Shown here piece by piece: positions 17,477 to 26,277 of a DNA stretch of 64,000 nucleotides (the stretch's first letter is position 1; each line of letters begins with the position of its first letter). Under the pieces are notes generated by a model that ran no database searches, was not told where the DNA came from, and saw nothing but the letters and a program-made list of their open reading frames with translations. Both the position numbers and the translations under genes were made by a program. The DNA comes from Acidobacteriota bacterium (GTDB taxonomy: Bacteria; Acidobacteriota; Terriglobia; Acidiferrales; UBA7541), in NCBI GenBank assembly GCA_013289695.1, contig JABCZK010000019.1, positions 1 through 64,000 on the forward strand, in the 5' to 3' direction.

Positions 17477-17701
17477 TTACGAGTTTTTCTTAGCGCCGGC
17501 GAAAAGCAGAAATGCTCCGCCCAGAATCGCGAGGCCTCCGACGATGGGAGGCAGTGGTATGTGCTTCTGGGTGTCCGCGGTGGCATGGATCGGCCCCACA
17601 TCGAGCACCGTTTCGCGATGTGTGTAATTGATGCCTTGATAGGCAAGCGCCAGCGCGCCCAAGACGACCAACAAAATGCCGGCTAGAGAGGTTGGTTTCA
17701 T
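17477..17701 (-). CDS. Small two-helix membrane protein, DUF3185-like
   Basis: The 74-residue protein has an N-terminal helix (about 5-24, ending in AYQGINYTHRE) and a C-terminal helix (about 50-68, ending FLLFAGAKKNS). The segment between them reads VLDVGPIHATAD and PLPPIVGG, matching the DUF3185 pattern. GGAG lies nine bases before the ATG. It is the downstream partner of a 50-residue membrane protein 16 bp away and probably shares its transcript. Function unknown; related genes are often stress-induced. Confidence 0.7.
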   Translation of the reverse strand: MKPTSLAGILLVVLGALALAYQGINYTHRETVLDVGPIHATADTQKHIPLPPIVGGLAILGGAFLLFAGAKKNS

Positions 17702-17717
17702 AATGTCGGCTCCACGA

Positions 17718-17870
17718 TCAGGAAACTACGCTTCGGCCCTGCAGGACCCGAATCAGCAGGACCACGATGGCCAGGACCAATAAGATATGGATGAACCCGC
17801 CGAGCGTGTAAGAGGTGACGATTCCCAACAGCCACAAAATCACCAAGATCACGAATATTGTCCAAAGCAT
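17718..17870 (-). CDS. Lmo0937-family membrane protein, 50 aa
   Basis: Direct translation of the minus strand gives a 50-residue protein. Two hydrophobic segments (about 2-18 and 26-43) flank TSYTLGGFIH, the recognisable centre of the Lmo0937 family. AGGGG lies five bases before the ATG. These are tiny inner-membrane proteins of unknown function, common in Acidobacteriota and often near other small membrane proteins, as here. Confidence 0.75.
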   Translation of the reverse strand: MLWTIFVILVILWLLGIVTSYTLGGFIHILLVLAIVVLLIRVLQGRSVVS

Positions 17871-18041
17871 GTTGACCCCTTAACCCTCTTACTTTGTGCA
17901 GGTTCAAGGCCAAGTCGGCTGGAGTGCAGTGCGCGAACCGGGCTGCCGTACCACCCTGAGTCTCACGCGATACGAAAGTCTAGTCTGAATCGCCACGACT
18001 ATCTGTTCACTTGTGCACACCAGGAGATGTTGCTCGCGCGG

Positions 18042-19379
18042 TCACTTTGCGGCGCTCGCCGCGAGAACAGGCGCGGGAGTGGCCACCTTCAAATGATCGA
18101 GATCGGCCAAGACGCTTTGCCAGCGCGCAGCGTCCCTTTTTGTCTCGATCGGAGCGGAAAGATCCCCATAGAAGTTCAGAATGTTGTCGCGCAGCTCCGC
18201 TGAGGTGCGATCGAACTTCTTGTCCGTCAGTTGCGCCAGCAACTTTGCATAGGTTTCATCCGTGAGCGTGTACTCCGCTGCCCGGGTCTGGTTGCCGCTA
18301 TCGAGGTCCATATTCGTCAACTGTAGCGAGCCTGCGCGCACTTCTTCCAAGTGGGCGCGATACTGGTCCACAGTCGTATCGATGCTCTTGAAATACTTGT
18401 TCTCGGTGTCCGCGGTCGGATTATTGAACGCCATCGCCTTGAACGGACCGATTTTCGGCGTATATCGCAAGAGAATGGCGAGCACCCGGGTCGTGAATCC
18501 CGGCTTCGCGTAATCCTTTCCCCACTCCTTCTCATAGTCGGAGCGCGATAGGCGGTAGAGGAACTTCTTTTTCGCAAAATCAGGCTGCTCGCGCATCATG
18601 TCCTTCTGATGGGTTCGCAGCGCAACCTGCGTCAACTCCGGAATCATCCGGCTGACCGCAAAGCGATAGGAACCAACGGCGAGATCCTCGCGCGGCAACA
18701 CGTCCTTCAACTCCAATCCGTAAACCACGGGAAACGTCCGCTCCAGCAGAGGCTTGGATACCTGGAACCCGATGAAATCGTGATATTGCTTCGACGCGTA
18801 ACGATTCTTCGCGACCTGTACCATGTCAAATCCGAACTCCGTCTTCAGATGCGCGGTATGGTTTTCGGCGTACTTCACTGAATTTCCGTACTTCGCGCGA
18901 AGTTTCGGATACTCGATCGCTACTGCCTCGTTGACTGCGGGATGCCCCGCAGCATCAGCCGTGTAATGTGCCAGCGCACCCAGAGCGAACGCGTACTCGT
19001 TGGAGTCCTGACTTTGCGCCAGCAGCTCCCGCACGAAGTCACCGCTGCGAACGTAGTGCACCAAGTTGCTGAATTCCACGCTGCCAAACGGGTAATAGCC
19101 GAGGTCCTGGATCACGGCGCCGCCGTAGGCATAGGCGTGCGCTTCCGTGAGCTGGCCTTCGGTAAGGGTTGGAAATCGCTGGAGGAGAAGTGGGCGGAGC
19201 TCATCGGTCCACACCAAGTCCACGATTTCCTCGTGGGTCAGCACGGAGTATGCGAAGGAATGGCCGTGGCACAGGAGCACGGCGAGAACAATCGCCACGA
19301 TGCGGATTGACCAGCGGCTCCGGTTAGCGAACGTAGCAGTTTGCGGGACTCGCGTTCTAATCTGATTTCCTGAGCTCAT
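18042..19379 (-). CDS. Exported zinc-dependent phospholipase-C-like protein
   Basis: The 445-residue product has an N-terminal leader with a hydrophobic core at about 28-42 and a probable cleavage after SFA. The mature part begins YSVLTHEEIVD, and LGALAHYTADAAGHPAVN provides the His/Asp cluster typical of the zinc-dependent phospholipase C / S1-P1 fold. The rest, including KYAENHTAHLKTEF, is family-like but divergent. Substrate unknown. The ATG used overlaps the upstream 67-residue ORF by 23 bp and has no ribosome-binding site, so expression may rely on translational coupling; a later start is possible. Confidence 0.65.
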   Translation of the reverse strand: MSSGNQIRTRVPQTATFANRSRWSIRIVAIVLAVLLCHGHSFAYSVLTHEEIVDLVWTDELRPLLLQRFPTLTEGQLTEAHAYAYGGAVIQDLGYYPFGSVEFSNLVHYVRSGDFVRELLAQSQDSNEYAFALGALAHYTADAAGHPAVNEAVAIEYPKLRAKYGNSVKYAENHTAHLKTEFGFDMVQVAKNRYASKQYHDFIGFQVSKPLLERTFPVVYGLELKDVLPREDLAVGSYRFAVSRMIPELTQVALRTHQKDMMREQPDFAKKKFLYRLSRSDYEKEWGKDYAKPGFTTRVLAILLRYTPKIGPFKAMAFNNPTADTENKYFKSIDTTVDQYRAHLEEVRAGSLQLTNMDLDSGNQTRAAEYTLTDETYAKLLAQLTDKKFDRTSAELRDNILNFYGDLSAPIETKRDAARWQSVLADLDHLKVATPAPVLAASAAK

Positions 19380-19560
19380 GGACGAGTTTCTTGGCCTCTT
19401 TCATTCTTTCTTTGTAAAACGAGGGGCTGGTCAGAGCTTTGTTCGCGCTGGCGCGCAGGTGCTCCCTGACGCCCTTCTTCGACAAAAATAGAGATAAGGC
19501 TGTATACGTTTTGATTTCTTTCTCGAGAAACCTGACGGCTTGTTGTTTCGCGTCATGCAT
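19357..19560 (-). CDS. Small charged helical protein, 67 aa
   Basis: The ATG (19560-19558) is preceded by GGAGGTGGGCG, a strong ribosome-binding site, which supports a real gene. The product is lysine/glutamate-rich and probably all-helical, with the segment FLSKKGVREHLRASANKALTS. No membrane helix or catalytic motif is visible. Its 3' end overlaps the start of the phospholipase-like gene by 23 bp, so the two are probably translated together. Function unknown. Confidence 0.5.
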   Translation of the reverse strand: MHDAKQQAVRFLEKEIKTYTALSLFLSKKGVREHLRASANKALTSPSFYKERMKEAKKLVHELRKSD

Positions 19561-19666
19561 CGCCCACCTCCAAGCTGACAGACTCGCGCTGGCTGAGAAA
19601 TGGAATATCGCTACGTGCATCACACTTCTTCCAGCTATGCCGCAGGCGCATCCGGCGGCGAAGAGT

Positions 19667-19822
19667 CTAAATACGTCCGAGAATCACGAGAATCACAACC
19701 ACCAGCAGCACCAGGCCCAAACCGCCCGTCGGGAAATAGCCCCACTCGCGACTGTGACCCCAGCGCGGGAAGGCGCCGACGAGCGCCAGGATCAAAAAGA
19801 TAATCAAGATTGTTCCAAGCAT
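19667..19822 (-). CDS. DUF3309-like small membrane protein, 51 aa
   Basis: Direct translation gives a 51-residue protein with two hydrophobic helices (about 2-16 and 32-49) joined by FPRWGHSREWGYFPTGGLG, the hallmark central segment of the DUF3309 family. GGAG precedes the ATG by six bases. A member of the local set of tiny membrane proteins; function unknown. Confidence 0.75.
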   Translation of the reverse strand: MLGTILIIFLILALVGAFPRWGHSREWGYFPTGGLGLVLLVVVILVILGRI

Positions 19823-19941
19823 TTTTTTCTCCTCTTATCCGATGGAAGCAGGTCCGAAACTTTCTGATTCTGCCGGCGCTGCTGGGGCGATTCGATCCGT
19901 ACGGCTCGCAATCGCCCCCTGAAGCAAGCGGGGACGGACGG

Positions 19942-20619
19942 TTAGAGTACGACGCTGATGGAAACGCGCGTATCGGGATAATACGGGTTGTACAGGTAAT
20001 ACCCGCCGTCAATGTAATCAACGTACACGTCGTCGGTGTAGTACCAGCCCACCGGCCACGGCTGCACAAATCCGAACCAAAACCCGCCGTACTGAAAGCG
20101 CGAATATCCTCCGACCATCTCGGGTTGGCTGATGACGAAAACGTGCTCGCGGCCGAAATTGGCGCGGAAGCGATCGTCAGGTATGCGAGCGCTGCCTCGG
20201 GCGCTTAGGCGCAGTGCCGGCACCGCGCGTTGCCTCTGCTCTTCGGCCGGAGTCCGCTGCGCATGTTGCTGGTTATTCGATTTGGCCTGCTCTGGCTGGC
20301 CCTTCGCCTCTTGCTGTTTTTCAGGCTTGGCCGCATCCTGTTTCGCCGACTTGGTGTCCTCTTGTTTCGCGGGTTTGGCTTCTTGCTGTTTTTCAGGCTT
20401 AGCTGCTTCCTGTTTCACCGGCTTGGTCTCTTCTTGTTTCGCGGGTTTGGCCTCCGGTTTGTTTTCAGGCTTGGCTGCTTCCTGTTTCGCCGGTTTGGCT
20501 TCTGGCTTGTTTTCAGGCTTGGCTTCCTGTTCGTGCTGCTCTTGACGTGCATAAGCACTCGCAGTACTGCCGAGTAGCAAAAGCAACGCCGCTGTGCTGA
20601 GAACTCCGAATCGTTTCAT
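19942..20619 (-). CDS. Secreted Lys/Pro/Glu-repeat protein with a C-terminal Tyr-rich domain
   Basis: The 225-residue product has a signal peptide ending SAYARQ. A low-complexity middle (about 31-115) is built from repeats of the type EAKPAKQEAAKPE, followed by a compact C-terminal part with GGFWFGFVQPWPVGWYY, DDVYVDYIDGGYYLYNPYYP. That tail resembles the short YXO-type domains common in periplasmic acidobacterial proteins. The repeats form a highly charged extended linker. GGAGG lies eight bases before the chosen ATG. Probably periplasmic or envelope-associated; function unknown. Confidence 0.7.
   Translation of the reverse strand: MKRFGVLSTAALLLLLGSTASAYARQEQHEQEAKPENKPEAKPAKQEAAKPENKPEAKPAKQEETKPVKQEAAKPEKQQEAKPAKQEDTKSAKQDAAKPEKQQEAKGQPEQAKSNNQQHAQRTPAEEQRQRAVPALRLSARGSARIPDDRFRANFGREHVFVISQPEMVGGYSRFQYGGFWFGFVQPWPVGWYYTDDVYVDYIDGGYYLYNPYYPDTRVSISVVL
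20275..20529 (-). repeat. Imperfect tandem repeats encoding the KPAKQE linker
   Basis: The coding strand shows recurring units of about 48-60 bp that encode variants of AAKPENKPEAKPAKQE. Identical GCTTGGC/TTTCAGG stretches recur several times on the plus strand. Such a tract can expand or contract by slippage and would change linker length only. Confidence 0.7.
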
Positions 20620-20746
20620 GAGTCGTGCCTCCATTCGTATGAATCCGCGCGCCGTCGCTCTTCGCGTCTGGCGCGATAATTCCTTCGCCGCGTTGCGCCA
20701 GATTGGCGCGCGGCGGCTGTTTGAATTACGGTCAATTCCGGACTGT

Positions 20747-20938
20747 TTACGTCCCGACGTGCATCCGCGACAGGGAGTGAAAAAGTCCAAAAATGTTCAG
20801 CAACCACAAGACAGTGGCGATCACCACCACGGCGTTCAGAAGTGACTTGATCGATCCCGCCATCGGTATGAAGTTGTTCACCAGCCACAGCAGAACTCCC
20901 ACCACAATCAGAACCATCAATATCTGAAGTAACGGCAT
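20747..20938 (-). CDS. Thivi_2564-like small membrane protein, 63 aa
   Basis: The 63-residue protein has two membrane helices (about 3-21 and 34-52) around the conserved NNFIPMAGSIKSLLN segment, as in the Thivi_2564 family. AAGGGG lies upstream of the ATG at a rather long distance (11 bases). An in-frame extension to 21043 is possible but charged and lacks family similarity. It is probably expressed with the other small envelope genes of this cluster. Confidence 0.7.
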   Translation of the reverse strand: MPLLQILMVLIVVGVLLWLVNNFIPMAGSIKSLLNAVVVIATVLWLLNIFGLFHSLSRMHVGT

Positions 20939-21245
20939 AAGCTTTTTTACCCCTTTCTCTTTACAGGCAGACACTTCGGCCTGTCCCAAGTTGTCGCGCG
21001 AAATTTCTGGCTTGATCCAAAGACCTGTTACCGGCGGCTGCACTGAGAGGAAACCTGCGATCTCCGGTGTCTTTCAGGCGAAGTCTCTTGGACTTGGTTC
21101 CGGCCTGCTACGTTGACTTCACCTAGGGCAACATCTTAGATGGGTCCAATGGGCATATCTGTTCACTACAGCACATTACCGGGATTTTGATTGTGCCGGT
21201 TCGCACCGATGGTAAAATGTCGGATTCGCGAAAGGAGTTTCAGAA
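20939..21245. other. Divergent promoter region
   Basis: This gap separates the minus-strand small membrane protein from the plus-strand Crp/Fnr regulator. No ORF or RNA gene is visible. It should contain the promoters of both. Confidence 0.5.
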
Positions 21246-21938
21246 GTGGCAACTAAAGCGCAAAGTCACCCGACGACCACCAGGAGCAAGCCCGGCGGGA
21301 AGAAAACCTTCAGCGCCCAGGATTTTCTGCAGTCCTCCGGAGTCGCGAGAAAGGTCGCCGAGTTTGCGAAGAAAGAAACGATCTTCTCGCAAGGTGATCT
21401 CTCGAAAGATGTGTTGTACATCCAAAAAGGTGGCGTGCGGCTCTCGGTCGTAAATGAAGCCGGCAGGGAAGCGGTGGTGGCTGTCTTGGGACCGGGCGAT
21501 TTTTTTGGCGAAGGATGCCTGGCCGGCCAGCCGATCCGCATCGGGTCGGCGACGGCGATCGCCCCGACCAGTCTACTGGTCATCGAAAAGAAGGAAATGA
21601 TCCGCGTCCTGCACCACGAACACGAATTTTCCGACCGCTTCATCACGTACATGCTTTCGCGCAACATCCGCATCGAAGAAGATCTGGTTGATCAGCTTTT
21701 TAATTCCAGCGAGAAGCGCCTGGCGCGCACGCTGTTGCTGCTGGCCCGTTACGGCACCGAAGATAAACCGCAGCGAGTTCTGCCAAAGATCTCACAGGAG
21801 ACGCTGGCGGAAATGGTAGGCACCACGCGCTCACGCGTGAATTTTTTCATGAACAAATTCCGCAAGCTCGGTTTCATCAAGTACAACGGCGGCTTGCAGA
21901 TCAACACCTCCCTGTTGAGCGTCGTGCTGCACGAATAA
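21246..21938 (+). CDS. Crp/Fnr-family transcriptional regulator
   Basis: The 230-residue protein has a cyclic-nucleotide-binding-fold sensor (about 40-150: FSQGDLSKDVLYIQKGGVRLSV, GPGDFFGEGCLAG) and a C-terminal HTH_Crp domain (about 160-225, ISQETLAEMVGTTRSRVNFFMNKFRKLGFI). The Fnr N-terminal iron-sulfur cysteines are absent, so a Crp-like or other ligand response is more likely than oxygen sensing by a cluster. The GTG start is preceded by AAAGGAG. It is divergent from the small membrane protein cluster, which it may regulate. Confidence 0.85.
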   Translation: MATKAQSHPTTTRSKPGGKKTFSAQDFLQSSGVARKVAEFAKKETIFSQGDLSKDVLYIQKGGVRLSVVNEAGREAVVAVLGPGDFFGEGCLAGQPIRIGSATAIAPTSLLVIEKKEMIRVLHHEHEFSDRFITYMLSRNIRIEEDLVDQLFNSSEKRLARTLLLLARYGTEDKPQRVLPKISQETLAEMVGTTRSRVNFFMNKFRKLGFIKYNGGLQINTSLLSVVLHE

Positions 21939-22016
21939 CTTCAGCGAATTACCTCTGGCATCTCCGCCAGCTCCCTTCGCCCGGCGGCGCGCGATTCCAA
22001 AGCAGCGTCGTCGCTC

Positions 22017-22979
22017 CTACGGGATCAGCACGATTTTGCCGTACGCGCCCCCGGCCATGATCGCGCTATGCGCGCGTGCCGCTTCGGCGAGAGGAATTTC
22101 CTGGCCGATCACAGGACGAAGCGTTTTGTTCTCCAATCCCGCAACCAGCGCGGCATGAACGCTGATCAGCTCCTGGGGTGTGGCGTTCGCCATGCTCATG
22201 CCCAGGATCGCGCCATCTCGTCCCATGATGTCGCGCGGAGTAATCTCCGCGTTGCCGCGGCTGCCAACGACGGAAACGCGGCCGTGAGGCGCGAGAATCG
22301 CGAGATCGCGGCCCAGATTCACGTTAGCGAGCATCTCGACGATCAAGTCGTAACCGCGGCCGCCCGTTGCCGCCAGAGCTTCCTCAAAATGATTGGCAGC
22401 AGAATGATCGAGCACCTGGTGCGCTCCCTCGGCCAACACGAGTTTTCGTCCACGCTCGGAACCAACGGTCCCGATCACGCGCAGCCCTGCGGCGCGCGCC
22501 AGTTGCACTGCGGCGATTCCGACGCCACCGCTCGCGCCATGCACCAGCAAAGTTTCGCCAGCCAAAGCATGCGCGCGATGAAATAACGCGCGAAAAGCCG
22601 TGACGTACGGAACGTGCATCGCAGCGCCTTGGGCGAAGGAGACATGCGCAGGCAGCGGAAACACGAACTGCTCCTCGCACAGCGCCAGCTCCGCATACGT
22701 ACCGGACAAGCTGCCGGCCAAATACACGCGCTCTCCCGGTTTGCAGCGCTTCGCATCCGGGCCGGCCGATTCCACCGTGCCGGCGCCGTCGCTGCCTGGC
22801 GTGTAGGGGAGCGTTGGCTTGCGGGGATAGGTGCCTGAGCGCATGTACACTTCCACGGGGTTGACGCCGGCGGCGCGAATGCGCACCACCACCTGCGCGC
22901 CAGAGGCTTTTGGATCGGGCACTTCTTCCAGCCGCATTACTTCTGGGCCGCCGAAATCTTTCACGCGAATTGCTTTCAT
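22017..22979 (-). CDS. NADPH:quinone-oxidoreductase-type MDR enzyme
   Basis: The 320-residue medium-chain dehydrogenase/reductase has the GroES-like N-terminal domain (GGPEVMRLEEVPDPK, GVNPVEVYMRSG, PGSDGAGTVESAG) and the Rossmann motif HGASGGVGIAAVQLARAAG. The structural zinc cysteines of alcohol dehydrogenases are absent, which puts it in the quinone oxidoreductase branch. It reduces quinones or enones with NADPH. AGGAG precedes the ATG. It is 52 bp from the next minus-strand gene, a hydroxyacid dehydrogenase. Confidence 0.87.
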   Translation of the reverse strand: MKAIRVKDFGGPEVMRLEEVPDPKASGAQVVVRIRAAGVNPVEVYMRSGTYPRKPTLPYTPGSDGAGTVESAGPDAKRCKPGERVYLAGSLSGTYAELALCEEQFVFPLPAHVSFAQGAAMHVPYVTAFRALFHRAHALAGETLLVHGASGGVGIAAVQLARAAGLRVIGTVGSERGRKLVLAEGAHQVLDHSAANHFEEALAATGGRGYDLIVEMLANVNLGRDLAILAPHGRVSVVGSRGNAEITPRDIMGRDGAILGMSMANATPQELISVHAALVAGLENKTLRPVIGQEIPLAEAARAHSAIMAGGAYGKIVLIP

Positions 22980-23031
22980 GGCTTCTCCTGTTCTCGTGTG
23001 CCCCGCGAAATCACGCGAGAAATTAATCGAC

Positions 23032-24000
23032 TTAGAGTTTCAATAGCGAGGGCGCGGGCTTGCCGGCCAGCACAGCGTCAATATTGTCTAGCGCGAGCAT
23101 GCCCATCGCTGTGTTGGTCTCCAGAGTGGCGCTTCCGATATGCGGCAGCAAAAAGGTATTCTGCAGCCGGATATACCCAGGATTAATGTTCGGCTCACCC
23201 TCGAACACATCCAAACCCGCGGCGGCCACGCGGCCGGTCTTCAGCGCCGCGATCAGAGCTTCATCTTCCACCAGTCCCCCGCGCGCCGAATTGATCACAA
23301 TCGCTCCCGCCGGCAGCAGCGCAATGTTCTGCGCATTCAGAAAATGATGCGTCTCCGGCGTGTGCGGCGCATGCAGGCTCAGGAACTGGCTGACGCGCAG
23401 CAAACCCTGCGCACTTCGGTGAAAGACAGCGTCTCCCGCAAGCTCCTGAGTCAGCGGATTGCGATTGTAATAGTGGATCTTCATGCCAAGCGCGCGCGCC
23501 CGTCGCGCCACGGCCTGGCCGATGCGCCCCATCCCGAAAATGCCCAGCACTTTGCCGGCACAATCCCATCCCAGCAGCCGGGCACCAGAACTCATCTTCG
23601 CCCAAGCCCCGGTCCGCACCAATTGTTCTGCCTCGTAAGCCCGCCGCGCAGCCCCCAGCAGCAACAGCATCGCCAAGTCCGCCGTCGCATCGGTCAGCAC
23701 GCCCGGAGTATTGGCAATCGGCATGTTCCTTGCAGCTGCCGCGCGCAGATCAATGTGATCGTAGCCCACCGAAAAAGTCGCGATCACTTTCACCGACGCC
23801 GCAACGCGGCGAAAGAATTCCGCATCCAGCTTCACCACCGGGCTGATAAAAAGCGCATCCGCTCCTTCCGCCGCGCGCAGCACGTCCTCATATCGAGTCG
23901 GCGCGTCACTGGATACGCGCCGCACCGTGAAATCCCGCGCGATGCGCCCTTCCACATCCTCGGTGAATTGCCCCAACACCACCAGAATTGCTTTGCTCAA
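23032..24000 (-). CDS. D-2-hydroxyacid dehydrogenase (glyoxylate/hydroxypyruvate reductase type)
   Basis: The 322-residue enzyme has the NAD-binding GIFGMGRIGQAVARRA motif, SLHAPHTPETHHFLN, INSARGGLVEDEALIAAL, and the catalytic Glu and His in DVFEGEP and LLPHIGSAT. It is closest in pattern to D-glycerate dehydrogenases that reduce glyoxylate or hydroxypyruvate. The TTG at 24000 is taken as start because homology begins exactly there and a GGCGGA lies just upstream; the longer upstream reading is unlike the family. Probably co-transcribed with the quinone reductase. Confidence 0.85.
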   Translation of the reverse strand: MSKAILVVLGQFTEDVEGRIARDFTVRRVSSDAPTRYEDVLRAAEGADALFISPVVKLDAEFFRRVAASVKVIATFSVGYDHIDLRAAAARNMPIANTPGVLTDATADLAMLLLLGAARRAYEAEQLVRTGAWAKMSSGARLLGWDCAGKVLGIFGMGRIGQAVARRARALGMKIHYYNRNPLTQELAGDAVFHRSAQGLLRVSQFLSLHAPHTPETHHFLNAQNIALLPAGAIVINSARGGLVEDEALIAALKTGRVAAAGLDVFEGEPNINPGYIRLQNTFLLPHIGSATLETNTAMGMLALDNIDAVLAGKPAPSLLKL

Positions 24001-24235
24001 ATTCCGCCGCCCTTCCCGCGCCGGCGATTTTGCCGCGCCAAGAGATTTTACCCGATTCGCGAAAAGATGCCTGCAAAGGTAGCGGTAAGGCACGCCCGAA
24101 ATTAACGAACGTATTGCCAGCCGGGGATTACAGGCGTACACTCTCGCCGATGAAACCCGGGGAAGCAGACAGCCCCTAACCATTGCTCGGTGTGTCCCTC
24201 CCCCGCTGCCTGCATCCCAACCTAGGAGAAGGACT

Positions 24236-25189
24236 ATGCGAAAATCATTGTTTTTGGCGCTGTTCTTGGTGTGTCTACAGCCTGCCGCGTGGGGCCAGGC
24301 AACACTGATACCTGCGGGAACCCTGCTCCATTGCACGATAGACGATCCCACTATTTCTCCGAAAACCGCGCAAGTTGGCGACCCGGTGCTCTGCCACCTC
24401 AGCCAGTTCACCGAGTTCGGTCACGCCGCATTCCCGCGCGGCTCCTACCTGGAAGGACGCCTGGAAGCAGCCAAGCAGCCGGGCCACTTTATTGGCAAGG
24501 GATATCTCGATATCGTTTTCGATCACATCGGCATGCCGAATACAGACGCCGACCTGAACGCCAGAATCGTGGCAGCGCAGGGTCAGCACGTGGATAAACA
24601 GGGCGACATCATGGGGCACGGCCACGCCAAGCGCGACATGATCGAATGGGCGATTCCCCCGCTGTGGCCCTGGAAGGTGCTCACCCTGCCAGCCCGCGGA
24701 CCACAACCCAAGCTGAAGAGCGAGCAAATGATCACTCTAAAAGTAATGCAAGACGTCGAGCTGCCTCGCCTAACGGCATATGTATCCCCGACGCCGTCGC
24801 GCTACTACGGAGACCCGAATGCACGTGCGAATGTAGCGCCGCGCGCGCAATCTTACGCCCAGCCATCCAGCGGCCCGGTCGCGACACAATCTTCGCCGGG
24901 TGTGTACTACGTGCCGTCACCGTCCAGCACTCCCGCCGCCCCGCCCGCTTCGCTGGGCCCGGCGCAACCGGAACTGCCCAGCCGCGCCCTTACGCTGGTA
25001 GCGTTGAAGTCGGAGGCGATCTACCCAGCCAGGGATTACTGGGTCGCCGGCCGCCTGCTTTTCTACGTGCTGCCAGACGGCAGCGAGGCGTCCACCGACC
25101 TCAAGAGTATTGATTGGCAGCGCACCACGGACCTGAACGCTGAACGCGGAGTCCGCATCACATTGCGGACCACGCCCACCCAGTTCTAG
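24236..25189 (+). CDS. Secreted protein of unknown function
   Basis: The 317-residue product has a clear signal peptide (1-21, ending PAAWGQ). The mature N-terminal part (about 22-165) begins ATLIPAGTLLHCTIDDPTIS and looks like a beta-rich domain of a type I have seen in other acidobacterial secreted proteins. A Pro/Ser/Ala-rich linker (about 185-245) follows and a second beta-rich segment (about 255-317, ALTLVALKSEAIYPARDYWV) ends the protein. GGAGAAGG lies just before the ATG. No enzyme motif is visible. Confidence 0.6.
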   Translation: MRKSLFLALFLVCLQPAAWGQATLIPAGTLLHCTIDDPTISPKTAQVGDPVLCHLSQFTEFGHAAFPRGSYLEGRLEAAKQPGHFIGKGYLDIVFDHIGMPNTDADLNARIVAAQGQHVDKQGDIMGHGHAKRDMIEWAIPPLWPWKVLTLPARGPQPKLKSEQMITLKVMQDVELPRLTAYVSPTPSRYYGDPNARANVAPRAQSYAQPSSGPVATQSSPGVYYVPSPSSTPAAPPASLGPAQPELPSRALTLVALKSEAIYPARDYWVAGRLLFYVLPDGSEASTDLKSIDWQRTTDLNAERGVRITLRTTPTQF

Positions 25190-25476
25190 AGGCGAAAATT
25201 CCCGGCCCCAAGCGCGACGCCCAGCCAGCCACGGGCGCCACCCCACCAGTTTGCCCGGCTGGCCTTACGCAATGCGGAAAACTGAACGTAGGCCAAGGTT
25301 TCGACTTTGTAGCGGCCAGCTTTAGCTGGGCGCCTTTGACTCTTGCAGTCCTCGCACAGCGTCCAACCCCGCACCCTTCAAGTCGAAGCCCAGCCCACCC
25401 GCCCCCGCTCGTTTTCATCTCAAGAACCAAAATTCCAGTTAAAATTCCGCGAATTCTCAAGGAAGGCCGCGACGCA

Positions 25477-26088
25477 ATGAAATTTCTAGTACGAAAAGCA
25501 GCCCCAGAAGATGTCCCGCGCCTGCGCGAACTAATTGAAGCCTCCGTCCGCGGCCTGCAAGCGGCCGATTACACCCCGGCGCAAATCGCGGGCGCGCTCG
25601 AATCGGTCTATGGAGTAGATACCCAACTAATCGCCGATGGGACCTATTTTGCCGTGGAGCGTGTAGCAGTGCGTGAAGAAGACGAGCCCGCAGCGCCTCC
25701 TCCACTCGTCACTAATCACTCATCACGAATCACTGTTCCCGTCGCCTGCGGCGGATGGAGCAAGCGCAAAACTCTCTATGGCGGCGATCAATATGCCCGC
25801 CGCGAGGACTCCCTGCTCGATCCCGCCCGCGATGCCGCGAAGATTCGCGCCTTCTTCGTCCATCCCCAATGGGCGCGGCGCGGCATTGGCACCTTAATCC
25901 TCGAAGCTTGCGAGAACGCCGCCCGCGCAGCCGGCTTCACCCGCCTGGAAATGGGCGCAACGTTGAGCGGCGTCGCGTTCTATTGCGCGAAGGGCTACGC
26001 CGCGCTGGAAAATTTGCAAGTGCCCCTGAGTAACGGAGAAATACTCCCCATCGTGAGAATGGCGAAGGAAATCAAACGCAAGTTCTGA
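25477..26088 (+). CDS. GNAT-family N-acetyltransferase
   Basis: The 203-residue protein has a GNAT fold. RKAAPEDVPRLRELI is the usual N-terminal strand-helix, FFVHPQWARRGIGTLILEACE is the acetyl-CoA-binding motif A, and MGATLSGVAFYCAKGYA is motif B with a Tyr. Substrate unknown. Between about residues 62 and 86 it carries an unusual polar insertion (EEDEPAAPPPLVTNHSSRIT) encoded by a short imperfect CAC/TCA-rich tandem tract. The ATG is chosen because homology begins there; an upstream in-frame extension is Pro-rich. Confidence 0.75.
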   Translation: MKFLVRKAAPEDVPRLRELIEASVRGLQAADYTPAQIAGALESVYGVDTQLIADGTYFAVERVAVREEDEPAAPPPLVTNHSSRITVPVACGGWSKRKTLYGGDQYARREDSLLDPARDAAKIRAFFVHPQWARRGIGTLILEACENAARAAGFTRLEMGATLSGVAFYCAKGYAALENLQVPLSNGEILPIVRMAKEIKRKF

Positions 26089-26277
26089 GAGCGAGGGGCT
26101 AAGTCGCGCCTAGTGCGGCGCGCGATCATACCACTCGGATAGTTGACGTAGAAGTTGATTAGTGTTTGAGTATGCCGTTGGTTCTGCAGTTCCGGGTGCC
26201 GACCCTGATTCGCGGCGAGCGTGGGGCGCCGGCCCCGTGAAAAAGCGGGCGTGACCTTTGAGCGAAAGGCTAAGCGC

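Noticed and set aside
20132-20577. Two long plus-strand ORFs rich in Phe, Leu and Cys
   Set aside because: They are antisense to the Lys/Pro/Glu repeat gene; the odd composition is a by-product of reading GAAACCCG-type repeats backwards, and no ribosome-binding site is present.
19358-20938. A prophage or phage-derived small-gene cluster
   Set aside because: The small genes match known families of chromosomal membrane proteins, with no phage structural or replication genes nearby.
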